Source: Cryomorphaceae bacterium BACL29 MAG-121220-bin8 (GTDB taxonomy: Bacteria; Bacteroidota; Bacteroidia; Flavobacteriales; Flavobacteriaceae). From it: a stretch of DNA of 64,000 nt. The notes beneath the pieces are model-generated. The model searched no databases. It had not been told where the DNA came from and saw nothing but the letters and a program-made list of their open reading frames with translations. Position numbers and translations under genes: made by a program. The first letter of the stretch is position 1. Each line of letters opens with the position of its first letter. Below are positions 8,799 through 17,853 of the stretch, piece by piece. The DNA lies in assembly GCA_905181705.1 (NCBI GenBank), contig CAJIYP010000001.1:1-64000 (forward strand). The letters are read 5' to 3'.

Positions 8799-10058
8799 TT
8801 ATTTTAATGATATTATTTCATTTAACTCCGTAGTGTATCTTGAAGATAATTTAGTTTGTTTCATTTTCCAAACTCTTTTAAGATCCTGGCTAGCTAGTTT
8901 TATTTTATTAGGTCCTTCTTTTTTTGTTATAAAATCCAAAGTTTTCATCAGAATTTGGTGTTTAGGATTTTCTTTTTCAAAGATATTGAGTTGTGTTTTA
9001 TTGTTTGGAACGAGTCCCATTACTATCACCCCAGCTTTTTTATATTCAATTCCTTTTTTATAAATTTTTTTTAGCCCTTCAACAGCGTATTTACTTATTG
9101 TTATGCTAGAGTTTGATCCGTAAGGCAAAGTCATTACTATTCCATTTCGGTATTGTAATTTATTTTTTTGATGCCTATTGCTTTTTACAAAGACATAAAT
9201 AGAATTACAATTACTTTTTTGAAATCGTAATTTTTCGGAGCAACAAATAGAAAAAGTAGAAATACGTTCTTTTAAATCTTCAAAGCATGTCAAATTTTTT
9301 TCAAAACTTCTTGTTGTTGCTATCGCTTTTTTAGGAGATCTACTTTCTTCAAGAGATAGAACTGATTCTCCTTCCAATTCTTTTTTTAGTCTTAAACCTA
9401 CCACGCTCATTTGTTTTCTTACCCAGTCATCGGGTAGTTTTATAAAATCATAAGCTTTGTTTATTTTATAACTCTTTAAGCGCGTAGCATGCTTATAGCC
9501 TATTCCCCAAACATCTTCTATTTTAAGCCACTTAAGTGCTTTTTCTCTTTTTTCTTCTGAATCTATAGTATAGACACCTTTAGTTTTTTTATCAAATTTT
9601 TTAGATATTCTATTAGCTACTTTAGCCAGTGCTTTAGTGGGTGCAAATCCAATACTAACTGGGATTCCGGTCCACTTTAATATTTTTTTTCTAATTTCTT
9701 TTCCATATTCTTCAAGATTGTAATTTTCAAAACCTTTCAGTTCTAAAAAGGCTTCATCAATACTGTAGATTTCTATGTTTGGTGTGTAGCTACTTAGTAT
9801 ATTCATTACTCTACTACTCATGTCTCCGTACAAAGGAAAGTTGGATGAAAAGACATGAACTTTATTTCTTTTAAAAAGAGGATCGTATTTAAATGCAGGT
9901 GCTCCCATAGGTATTCCAAGAGCTTTGGCTTCATTACTTCTAGCGATTACACACCCATCATTATTTGATAGAATAACTATAGGTTTTTTATCCAATTTTG
10001 GATTAAAAACTCTTTCACAAGAAGCGTAGAAATTATTACAATCAACAAGTGCAAACAT
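8799..10058 (-). CDS. umuC: UmuC-like Y-family DNA polymerase (Pol V catalytic subunit)
   Basis: A 419-residue lesion-bypass polymerase. The first catalytic aspartate is Asp6 in ALVDCNNFYASCERVF; the second carboxylate pair is Asp101-Glu102 in YSIDEAFLEL. A helix-hairpin-helix-type stretch follows (EDVWGIGYKHATRLKSY), then the little-finger domain (ATTRSFEKNL) and the UmuC-specific C-terminal tail with GLVPNNKTQLNIF. Full length, ATG start. It is read as umuC-umuD, leftwards. An imperfect dyad at about 10085-10109 (TTAATTCAAT versus ATCAATTAA) lies upstream and could hold a damage-response operator, but no known LexA box is recognisable. Confidence 0.95.
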   Translation of the reverse strand: MFALVDCNNFYASCERVFNPKLDKKPIVILSNNDGCVIARSNEAKALGIPMGAPAFKYDPLFKRNKVHVFSSNFPLYGDMSSRVMNILSSYTPNIEIYSIDEAFLELKGFENYNLEEYGKEIRKKILKWTGIPVSIGFAPTKALAKVANRISKKFDKKTKGVYTIDSEEKREKALKWLKIEDVWGIGYKHATRLKSYKINKAYDFIKLPDDWVRKQMSVVGLRLKKELEGESVLSLEESRSPKKAIATTRSFEKNLTCFEDLKERISTFSICCSEKLRFQKSNCNSIYVFVKSNRHQKNKLQYRNGIVMTLPYGSNSSITISKYAVEGLKKIYKKGIEYKKAGVIVMGLVPNNKTQLNIFEKENPKHQILMKTLDFITKKEGPNKIKLASQDLKRVWKMKQTKLSSRYTTELNEIISLK

Positions 10059-10130
10059 TAATTAAATGTACATCTTAGATCTTTTTAATTCAATGTATTA
10101 ATCAATTAAAGTTTTTAACAATTCTTGTCG

Positions 10131-10138
10131 TAAATTTG
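10131..10138 (+). promoter_or_regulatory. Candidate -7 promoter box TAAATTTG for the cupin gene
   Basis: TAAATTTG matches the Bacteroidota/Flavobacterium -7 consensus TAnnTTTG and ends 19 bases before the start codon at 10158. A -33 TTTG is not clear at the expected distance, so this is a half-site call. Confidence 0.45.
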
Positions 10139-10157
10139 TAGCTCGATATATGTTAAA

Positions 10158-10640
10158 ATGAATTATTTCACTCAAACAGAAGAATTAATAAAATCAAAAG
10201 GTTTTAAAATTATTTCAAAAGATTTTGAAAGACCATGGGGAGGTTTTTTAGTTATAGAAGAGAGTCAGGCACAAGATTTTTCTAATCAATTTTTTAAAGG
10301 AATTGATGTAGATAGTTTAAAAATAAGCGAAAAATTATCTCCTAAAATATTAATAGTAAAACCAAAGGCTAGGTTGTCATGGCAATACCACCACAGAAGA
10401 GCTGAAATTTGGAGAGTGTTCAAAGGAGAATGCGGTATAATAAGAAGTGACACTGACAAGGAAAATGAAATGAAAACTTACGTTGAAGGTGATCAAATTA
10501 GATTAAAACAAGGAGAAAGACATAGACTTATTGGACTTGATGATTATTGTTTAGTGGCTGAAATATGGCAACATACAGATAAAAATAATCCGAGTAATGA
10601 GGAGGATATAGTCAGAGTTCAAGATGATTTTGGAAGATAA
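10158..10640 (+). CDS. Type II mannose-6-phosphate isomerase-like cupin protein
   Basis: A 160-residue single-domain cupin. FERPWGGFLVIEE near residue 25 and KPKARLSWQYHHRRAEIWRV in the centre match the metal-binding cupin of mannose-6-phosphate isomerase/GDP-mannose pyrophosphorylase (two His plus Glu and a later His in GERHRLIG). EIWQHTDKNNPSNEEDIVRVQDD is the usual family C-terminus. The nucleotidyltransferase domain of bifunctional enzymes is absent, so it would act, if at all, as a stand-alone isomerase. In Flavobacteriia such genes are often labelled phosphoheptose isomerase; the exact sugar is not determinable here. It is divergent from umuC. Confidence 0.8.
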   Translation: MNYFTQTEELIKSKGFKIISKDFERPWGGFLVIEESQAQDFSNQFFKGIDVDSLKISEKLSPKILIVKPKARLSWQYHHRRAEIWRVFKGECGIIRSDTDKENEMKTYVEGDQIRLKQGERHRLIGLDDYCLVAEIWQHTDKNNPSNEEDIVRVQDDFGR

Positions 10641-10710
10641 AAATATTTAAAAAAAACACTTTATAGTTTTTATAATATTGTAATTTTATATAACGTTTAA
10701 TAACTGCTAA

Positions 10711-13467
10711 TTGATTGATCCTTATTCTTTTTTAAACACAGCGCATACTGCTTATTTCGCAGAGTTATACGACCAATATCTTATTAATCCCGAAAATGTA
10801 GAGCCTAGTTGGCGTGCTTTTTTTCAAGGCTTTGAATTTGGAATAGAGGAGTCTAAGAGTGAAAATTCATCTTTTAAAGGAGTTGAAGTCCCCGAAAACA
10901 TTCTTAAAGAGTTTAAAGTTGTTAAATTAATTAACGCCTACAGAACTAGAGGACATTTGTTTACTAAAACAAATCCTGTAAGAGATAGAAGAACCTACGT
11001 TCCTAATTTAGAAATTGAAAATTTCGAATTAGATAAAGATGATTTAGAAGTAGTTTTTAGTGCAGGAGAGGTAGTGGGATTAGGTCCAACAACACTTGCT
11101 AATATTCTAATTCAATTGGAAACAATTTACTGTGATTCTATAGGCATAGAATATATGTTTATTAGAACACCTGAAAGAATTTCTTGGATTCAAGAACAAT
11201 TAAATATAAATTCTAATCATCCTAATTTTTCAAAAGATCAAAAAAAACAAATTCTAAGAAAAACCATTGAGGCTGTTACTTTTGAAAAGTTTCTACACAC
11301 AAAATATGTAGGACAAAAAAGATTTTCTTTAGAAGGAGGAGAATCTCTGATTCCTGCACTAGATACTTTAGTAGAAAGAGCAGCAACATTAGGGGTTAAA
11401 GAATTCACTTTGGGGATGGCTCACAGAGGAAGATTAAATGTTCTTACTAATATTTTTGGCAAACCTGTAGAAGGAATTTTTAACGAGTTTGATGGAAAAG
11501 ATTACAAAGAAGAAGTGTTTGATGGGGATGTGAAGTATCATTTGGGATGGACTTCAGAAAGAAAAACAGATTCAGGAATAAAAGTATACATGAATATAGC
11601 GCCAAACCCTTCACATTTAGAAGCCGTTGGTCCAGTAGTTCAAGGTATAGCGAGAGCAAAACAAGAAAAATATCATCCAAATAATATAGAAAATGTATTG
11701 CCAATTATTATTCATGGGGATGCTGCTATTGCAGGGCAAGGAGTGGTTTATGAAGTGGTTCAGATGGAAAGGCTTAAAGGCTTTAAAACAGGAGGGACTA
11801 TACATATAGTAATTAATAATCAGGTTGGTTTTACTACTAATTATTTAGACGCAAGATCTTCCACCTATTGTACAGATGTTGCAAAGCCTAATTTGAGCCC
11901 AGTTTTACATGTTAACTCTGACGATATTGAAGCGGTGGTTCACTCGATGAATTTTGCTCTTGACTATAGAATGAGGTATAAAAGAGATGTTTTTATAGAT
12001 TTATTGGGGTATAGAAAGTATGGTCACAATGAGGGAGATGAACCAAGGTTCACCCAGCCTAAACTTTATAAAACTATTTCTAAGCATCCAAACCCGATGG
12101 ATATATATTCCCAAAAATTAATTAAAGAGGGCTTAGTTTCTCAAAATGAGGTTGATGAAATTGAAGATAATTATAAAAGAGGTTTAGAAGACAAGTTGGA
12201 AAGTTCTAAAGAAGATACAAGTATTGTGATTACTCCCTTTATGGCTTATGAATGGAAAGGTTTTTCAAGAGTTAAAGAAAAAACGATGTTAAATGATTTT
12301 GAAACAAATGTTTCAAGAACTGATTTAACAACAATAGCTAAAACGTTAACTTCTTTACCTTCTAATCATAATTTCTTAAGAAAAATTGAAAAGCTAATTG
12401 GAGATAGAAAAAAAATGTTTTTTGAATCTAATAAATTAGATTGGGCAATGGGGGAGTTATTGGCTTACGGTTCTTTATTAAAAGAGGGATATAATGTAAG
12501 GATTTCTGGTCAGGACGTTGAGAGAGGAACTTTTTCTCATAGACATGCAGTTTTGAAATCTGAAGATTCAGAAGAAGAAGTTGTTCTTTTAAAAAACATA
12601 AGTAAAGATCAGGGTAATTTTAATATTTATAATTCCTCTTTATCAGAGTACGGGGTCATGGGATTTGATTATGGTTATGCTTTGACAAGCCCAAAAACTT
12701 TATGTATATGGGAAGCTCAGTTTGGAGATTTTAGTAATGGTGCTCAAATTATGATTGATCAATACTTATCAGCAGCTGAGGATAAATGGAAATTACAAAA
12801 TGGACTTGTCTTGCTTCTTCCGCATGGTTATGAGGGCCAGGGAGCGGAACATTCTTCTGGAAGAATGGAAAGATATCTACATTTATGTGCAAAAGATAAT
12901 ATGTATGTTGCTAACTGTACAACTCCTGCTAATATGTTTCATATTTTAAGAAGACAAATGGTAACTACATTTAGAAAACCACTTATTATTTTTACACCAA
13001 AGAGTCTTTTAAGACACCCAAAAGCAGTTTCAGGAATTGATGACTTTAGTAATGGTAAATTCATGCCTTTGATAGATCAAAAAATATTTGATTCTGAAAT
13101 AATTAAAAAAGTAGTTTTTTGCTCAGGAAAATTTTATTTTGATTTGTTAGCTCATTTAGAAAGTAATGAAATTAATGATGTAGCTCTTATAAGATTAGAG
13201 CAATTATTTCCTCTTCCCGTTGAAGAAATTAATGCTGTTATTAATAAATATTCAGGAGCAGAAGAAATAGTGTGGGCACAAGAAGAACCTAGAAATATGG
13301 GAGCATGGAGTCATTTGTTATTACATCTGCCTCAAGCCATGAACTTTAGAGTTGCATCAAGAAGGTTCTATGGTTCCCCTGCATCAGGAAGTAGTACGAG
13401 ATCGATTAAAAGGCACAAAGAAGTAATTCAATACGTTTTCGATAAATCTAAAAATAATATGTTTTAA
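10711..13467 (+). CDS. sucA: 2-oxoglutarate dehydrogenase E1 component
   Basis: The thiamine diphosphate-dependent decarboxylating subunit of the TCA-cycle 2-oxoglutarate dehydrogenase complex; 918 residues, full length. The N-terminal AELYDQYL and WRAFFQGFEFG region is the E2-binding arm. The catalytic core has LGMAHRGRLNVL, KYHLGWTSER, the ThDP/Mg motif beginning IIHGDAAIAGQG (~residue 335) and ending INNQVGFTTN, RKYGHNEGDEPRFTQP, RGTFSHRHA and GYEGQGAEHSSGRMERYL. The start is TTG; no ATG/GTG is available in the right frame and the N-terminus aligns with family members here. Its E2 partner sucB lies 8 kb downstream rather than adjacent. Confidence 0.97.
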   Translation: MIDPYSFLNTAHTAYFAELYDQYLINPENVEPSWRAFFQGFEFGIEESKSENSSFKGVEVPENILKEFKVVKLINAYRTRGHLFTKTNPVRDRRTYVPNLEIENFELDKDDLEVVFSAGEVVGLGPTTLANILIQLETIYCDSIGIEYMFIRTPERISWIQEQLNINSNHPNFSKDQKKQILRKTIEAVTFEKFLHTKYVGQKRFSLEGGESLIPALDTLVERAATLGVKEFTLGMAHRGRLNVLTNIFGKPVEGIFNEFDGKDYKEEVFDGDVKYHLGWTSERKTDSGIKVYMNIAPNPSHLEAVGPVVQGIARAKQEKYHPNNIENVLPIIIHGDAAIAGQGVVYEVVQMERLKGFKTGGTIHIVINNQVGFTTNYLDARSSTYCTDVAKPNLSPVLHVNSDDIEAVVHSMNFALDYRMRYKRDVFIDLLGYRKYGHNEGDEPRFTQPKLYKTISKHPNPMDIYSQKLIKEGLVSQNEVDEIEDNYKRGLEDKLESSKEDTSIVITPFMAYEWKGFSRVKEKTMLNDFETNVSRTDLTTIAKTLTSLPSNHNFLRKIEKLIGDRKKMFFESNKLDWAMGELLAYGSLLKEGYNVRISGQDVERGTFSHRHAVLKSEDSEEEVVLLKNISKDQGNFNIYNSSLSEYGVMGFDYGYALTSPKTLCIWEAQFGDFSNGAQIMIDQYLSAAEDKWKLQNGLVLLLPHGYEGQGAEHSSGRMERYLHLCAKDNMYVANCTTPANMFHILRRQMVTTFRKPLIIFTPKSLLRHPKAVSGIDDFSNGKFMPLIDQKIFDSEIIKKVVFCSGKFYFDLLAHLESNEINDVALIRLEQLFPLPVEEINAVINKYSGAEEIVWAQEEPRNMGAWSHLLLHLPQAMNFRVASRRFYGSPASGSSTRSIKRHKEVIQYVFDKSKNNMF

Positions 13468-13472
13468 ATTTA

Positions 13473-13480
13473 TATATTTG
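13473..13480 (+). promoter_or_regulatory. -7 promoter box TATATTTG upstream of the SAM-II element
   Basis: A perfect TAnnTTTG box placed so that transcription would begin at about 13486-13488, exactly at the 5' edge of the putative riboswitch. It follows the sucA stop by only 5 bases. No good -33 TTTG is visible. Confidence 0.55.
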
Positions 13481-13488
13481 CAATTAAT

Positions 13489-13541
13489 AAAGAGGATTGA
13501 TTTGACTGATTGCTCCCTCTAAAAAAAAAGCTAAAACAGAT
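13489..13541 (+). promoter_or_regulatory. Putative SAM-II (metA-type) riboswitch
   Basis: A short H-type pseudoknot aptamer candidate. P1 is AGAGG (13491-13495) pairing with CCTCT (13516-13520). The loop reads TTGATTTGACTGATTGC, close to the SAM-II core TGATTTAACnnnATTGC, and the 3' strand has AAAGCTAAAACAG, matching the conserved AGCTAAAA. CTG in the loop (13506-13508 region) can pair with CAG (13537-13539) as the pseudoknot. The element ends at the ATG at 13542, so SAM binding could hide the start region. SAM-II elements are known mainly in alphaproteobacteria, with some Bacteroidota. The downstream genes metH and metF make a SAM sensor sensible. Confidence 0.72.
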
Positions 13542-14168
13542 ATGATCAATTCCTTTAATTTATCAAAACAATCACTAAATAATTATTTATATTATTTAAA
13601 TATCAATTTATTTAAAAAAATGAATAAAATTAATTTAACTTATTTTTCTATAATTATCCTTATAATTTTTGCCTCTATTACAAGAATAATACCACACATG
13701 CCTAATTTCACCCCTATTGGTGCTATGGCTTTATTTGGGGGAGCTTATTTAAAAAACAAGTATCATGCTTTTCTTATACCAATACTTTCTTTGTGGTTGA
13801 GTGATTTAATAATTAATAATTTTCTACTGTCTTATTATAATGATTTCACATGGTTTTATCCTGGCTTTTTATGGCAATATTCATCTTTTGCAATAATTAT
13901 TTTAATAGGATATTTATTTTTAAATAAAATAAGTTTTAAAAGTGTTTTTCTAACTACAATTGTTTCTAGTCTAATATTTTTTATAATTACCAATTTTGGT
14001 GTTTGGGCTTCTGGGTCCATGTACTCTATGGATTTAAATGGGCTTATTATATGTTACATGGCTGCGTTGCCTTTTTATAAAGGAACTGTTTTAGGCTTTA
14101 TTGTTTATTCTTCCTTTTTATTTGGAGTTTTTGAGACTACAAAGAATATTAATTTTTCCTATAATTAA
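13542..14168 (+). CDS. DUF6580-family integral membrane protein, candidate transporter of the methionine/B12 regulon
   Basis: A 208-residue hydrophobic protein with about six membrane segments. Recognisable family pieces are ITRIIPHMPNFTPIGAMALFGG, the TNFGVWASGSMY segment and CYMAALPFYKGTVLG, typical of DUF6580. The first 26 residues are polar and Asn-rich and look unlike the family; Met at 13620 (MNKINLTYFS) would give the usual ~182 residues, so 13620 may be the true start and 13542-13619 leader. It is first in an operon with metH and metF behind a SAM-II-like element and ends 8 bases before metH. This suggests uptake of methionine, a precursor or cobalamin, but no substrate is established. 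The fold resembles ECF S-components in size. Confidence 0.7.
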   Translation: MINSFNLSKQSLNNYLYYLNINLFKKMNKINLTYFSIIILIIFASITRIIPHMPNFTPIGAMALFGGAYLKNKYHAFLIPILSLWLSDLIINNFLLSYYNDFTWFYPGFLWQYSSFAIIILIGYLFLNKISFKSVFLTTIVSSLIFFIITNFGVWASGSMYSMDLNGLIICYMAALPFYKGTVLGFIVYSSFLFGVFETTKNINFSYN

Positions 14169-14176
14169 TTTTTTCA

Positions 14177-15179
14177 ATGAAAGATATTTTTGAAATTTTA
14201 AACACAAAAATTTTAGTTTTGGATGGAGCCATGGGGACCATGATTCAACAATATAAATTTAATGAATCTGATTACAGAGGGAGTCAATTTAAAGATCATT
14301 CCTGTAGTGTTCAAGGAAACAATGACCTTCTTTCTATCACACAACCCGATGCAATTTCAACGATACACGAAAAATATTTGGAAGTTGGCGCTGATATTAT
14401 AGAAACAAATACTTTTTCTTCAACTAGCATTGGTATGGCTGATTATAGTATGGAATCTATTGTCTACGATTTGAATTTTGAATCGGCTAAAATAGCTAAA
14501 ATTGCAGCTCAAAAGTTTACGGATTTAAATCCTGATAAACCTAGATTTGTAGCTGGATCAATAGGTCCTACTAATAGGACGGCCAGTATGTCTCCGGACG
14601 TAAATGATCCAGGATACAGAGCGGTTACTTTTGACGATCTAGTAGAATCTTATTCCGAACAAGTCAACGCATTAATTGATGGAGGTGTCGATATATTATT
14701 GGTAGAAACTGTGTTTGATACACTTAAATGCTAAGGCAGCACTTTTTGCTATTGACGTTATTTTAGAAAAGAGAGAATTAAAACTTCCAATAATGCTTAG
14801 TGGAACCATTACCGATGCAAGCGGAAGAACTCTTTCTGGCCAAACTGTTGAAGCTTTTGTAGCTTCCTTGTCTCACATTCCACTTCTAAGTATTGGATTT
14901 AACTGTGCTCTTGGAGCAGACTTACTTTTGCCGTACATGAAAAGATTAAGTAAAATTACTGATTTTTATACTTCAGCTCATCCAAATGCTGGTCTTCCAA
15001 ATGCTTTTGGAGAGTATGATCAAACTCCTGAAGAAATGAGGTTATTAATTCGAGAATATTTAGAAGCTAAGTGTGTTAATATAATTGGAGGATGTTGCGG
15101 AACAACACCCCATCACATAAAGTTAATAGCTGAAGAGGCAAATAATTTCTCACCCAGAAACTTATTACAAGATGAATAA
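14177..15179 (+). CDS. metH: Methionine synthase, homocysteine-binding half (split MetH), one frameshift
   Basis: The homocysteine S-methyltransferase module. It opens [21 protein letters not shown]-like, with [33 protein letters not shown], then after the break at ~14728 [32 protein letters not shown], and the three zinc cysteines: one in [11 protein letters not shown] and a pair in [12 protein letters not shown]. Repaired length is ~334 residues. In Flavobacteriia MetH is commonly encoded as this short gene followed by a long one, and the stop overlaps the next start by 8 bases, so the two halves should be coupled. The frameshift removes one base inside VFDTLNAKAA and is probably an error. 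Confidence 0.93.
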
Positions 15180-17849
15180 AGAAAAAAACCTTATTCTATC
15201 CGGTTTGGAACCTTTAGTTGTTTCAGAAGCAACTAATTTCGTCAATATTGGGGAAAGGACTAATGTTACGGGCTCTAAAAAGTTTTTAAGATTAATAGAA
15301 GCCGACAAATATTCTGAAGCTTTAGAAGTTGCTAGAGACCAAGTTGAAGGGGGTGCTCAGATCATAGATATAAATATGGACGAGGGTCTTATAGATGGAA
15401 TTGAAGCAATGACTAAATTTTTAAATCTAATTGCAGCTGAGCCTGATATCTCAAGAGTCCCAATAATGATCGATAGTTCTAAATGGGAAATTATAGAAGC
15501 TGGACTAAAAACAGTTCAAGGAAAGTGTATAGTTAATTCTATTAGTTTAAAGGAGGGAGAAGAGGAGTTTATTAATCACGCTAAGCTTATTAAAAGGTAT
15601 GGAGCTGCTGTAATTGTTATGGCTTTTGATGAAAATGGTCAAGCAGATAATTTAGATAGAAGAATTGAAATATGTAAAAGATCTTATGATATTTTAGTTG
15701 AAAAGGTAAAATTTAAACCTCAGGATATAATATTCGATCCAAATATTTTTCCTGTAGCTACGGGAATGGAAGAACACAGAGGAAATGCTTTAGATTTTTT
15801 TAATGCCACAAAATGGATTAGAACGAATTTACCTTATGCCAGTGTTAGTGGGGGAGTTAGTAATGTTTCGTTCTCATTTAGAGGAAATAATGCGGTAAGG
15901 GAAGCAATGCATTCTGCCTTTTTATATCATGCTATTAATTATGGTATGAATATGGGAATTGTTAATCCCAATATGCTTGAAATATACGATGAGATTCCTA
16001 AAAATTTGCTGGAGCATGTTGAGGATGTTCTTTTAAACAGAAGAGAAGATGCTACTGAAAGACTTCTGGAATTTGCACAGACAGTATCGGGCGATAAAAA
16101 ACAAAAAAAATCAGCCAGTAAAGAATGGAGAAAATTAGAGCTTCAAGAAAGAATTTCATATTCTTTAATAAATGGTCAAGATGAATTTGTTCACCAAGAT
16201 GTCGAAGAAGCAAGATTAAGTGTGCCAACTCCAATTAGGGTAATTGAAGGACATTTAATGACAGGAATGAATATTGTTGGTGATTTATTTGGTGAAGGAA
16301 AGATGTTTCTTCCCCAAGTAGTAAAATCTGCAAGGGTCATGAAAAAGGCAGTAGCATACTTATTGCCATTTATTGAAGAAGCAAAAACAGACGGTTCCAG
16401 TAATTCTGCTGGAAAAATTTTAATGGCAACAGTGAAGGGTGATGTACATGATATTGGAAAAAATATAGTTGGGGTAGTTTTAGCCTGTAATAATTTTGAA
16501 ATTATTGACTTAGGTGTAATGGTTCCTCCAGAAAAAATTATTCAAACCGCAATAGAAGAAAATGTAGATGTTATTGGCTTATCAGGCCTTATAACTCCAT
16601 CCCTTGATGAAATGGTTTTTCTAGCAAAAGAGCTTAAAAGACTAAATATTAATATTCCTTTACTTATTGGGGGAGCTACAACATCTAAGGCGCATACTGC
16701 AGTAAAAATATTTCCAGAAATCGATTCTCCAGTGGTTCATGTCAATGATGCTTCAAGAGCAGTTGGAGTAGCTAGTAGTTTAATCAATAAAGATTTAAAG
16801 GATGAATATTGGAATGGAATCCATAAAGATTATACGGATTTCAGAGAAAAGTTTTTAAATAAAAAAAGTCAAAAAAGATACATTAGCTACCAAGCTGCTA
16901 AAAAAAATAATTTCAAAATTGATTTAAACAAATAAAACCAATTATACCCAATCAACTAGGGGTAGAGATTATCGAGGAAATTGCATTAGAGGATTTGGTT
17001 CCTTATATTGATTGGTCACCTTTCTTTAATACTTGGGGATTACATGGAAAATACCCTGATATTTTTGATTATGAAATGACAGGAAAGCAGGCAAAAGAAC
17101 TGTTTGAGGATGCTCAGATAATGTTAAATAAAATTTTAAAAAATAAATCCCTAAAGGCTAAAGCGATTTTTGGTTTATTTCCAGCAAATAGTGTCGGAGA
17201 CGATATTGAAATTTATGAAAATGAAAACAGAGATAAAGTAAAAGCGACATTTTTGACTTTAAGACAACAATTACAAAAAAGAGAGGGTGAGCCAAATTTA
17301 TCAATAGCTGATTTCATTGCACCAAAAGAATTAAATATTGCAGATTATTTGGGATGTTTCTGCGTAAGTACAGGATTTGGATCAGATGAACTTTCCAAAG
17401 AATATGAAGATAAAATAGATGACTACAGCTCCATAATGGTCAAAGCCTTGGCTGATAGGTTTGCGGAAGCATACGCTGAATATCTTCATAAGGAAGTAAG
17501 AACAAATAAATGGGGTTATGCTAAAAATGAAAAGCTTGATAATAAAGAATTAATAAAAGAATCCTATAAAGGTATAAGACCTGCTCCTGGTTATCCAGCA
17601 TGTCCAGATCATCTAGAAAAAGAAACTATATGGAAACTTTTAGATGTTGAAAATGCAATAGGAGTTAAGCTTACAGAAAGCTTAGCCATGTGGCCAGCAT
17701 CTTCTGTTTCTGGATATTATTTTGCGAATGAAAACTCAAAATATTTTGGTTTAGGAAATATAAACGAAGACCAGCTTATAGATTATGCCAAAAGACGAAA
17801 TATTGATTTAGAAAAAGCTAGAAAGTGGTTAAGTCCCAACTTAAACTAA
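15172..17849 (+). CDS. metH: Cobalamin-dependent methionine synthase, pterin/B12/activation half (split MetH), one frameshift
   Basis: Transfers methyl from methyltetrahydrofolate via cobalamin to homocysteine held by the preceding gene product. Domains in order: folate-binding ([40 protein letters not shown]; ~20-280), cap (~310-400), B12-binding with the lower-ligand motif DVHDIGKN (His426), [13 protein letters not shown] and [10 protein letters not shown] (~400-560), then the AdoMet-dependent activation domain ([29 protein letters not shown]). A break at about 16930 separates the last domain; in the other frame [19 protein letters not shown] bridges it, so a one-base error is likely. Repaired length ~892 residues. 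Confidence 0.94.
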
Positions 17850-17853
17850 TAAA

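Noticed and set aside
11480-11805. Minus-strand frames within sucA
   Set aside because: Antisense shadows of a highly conserved gene.
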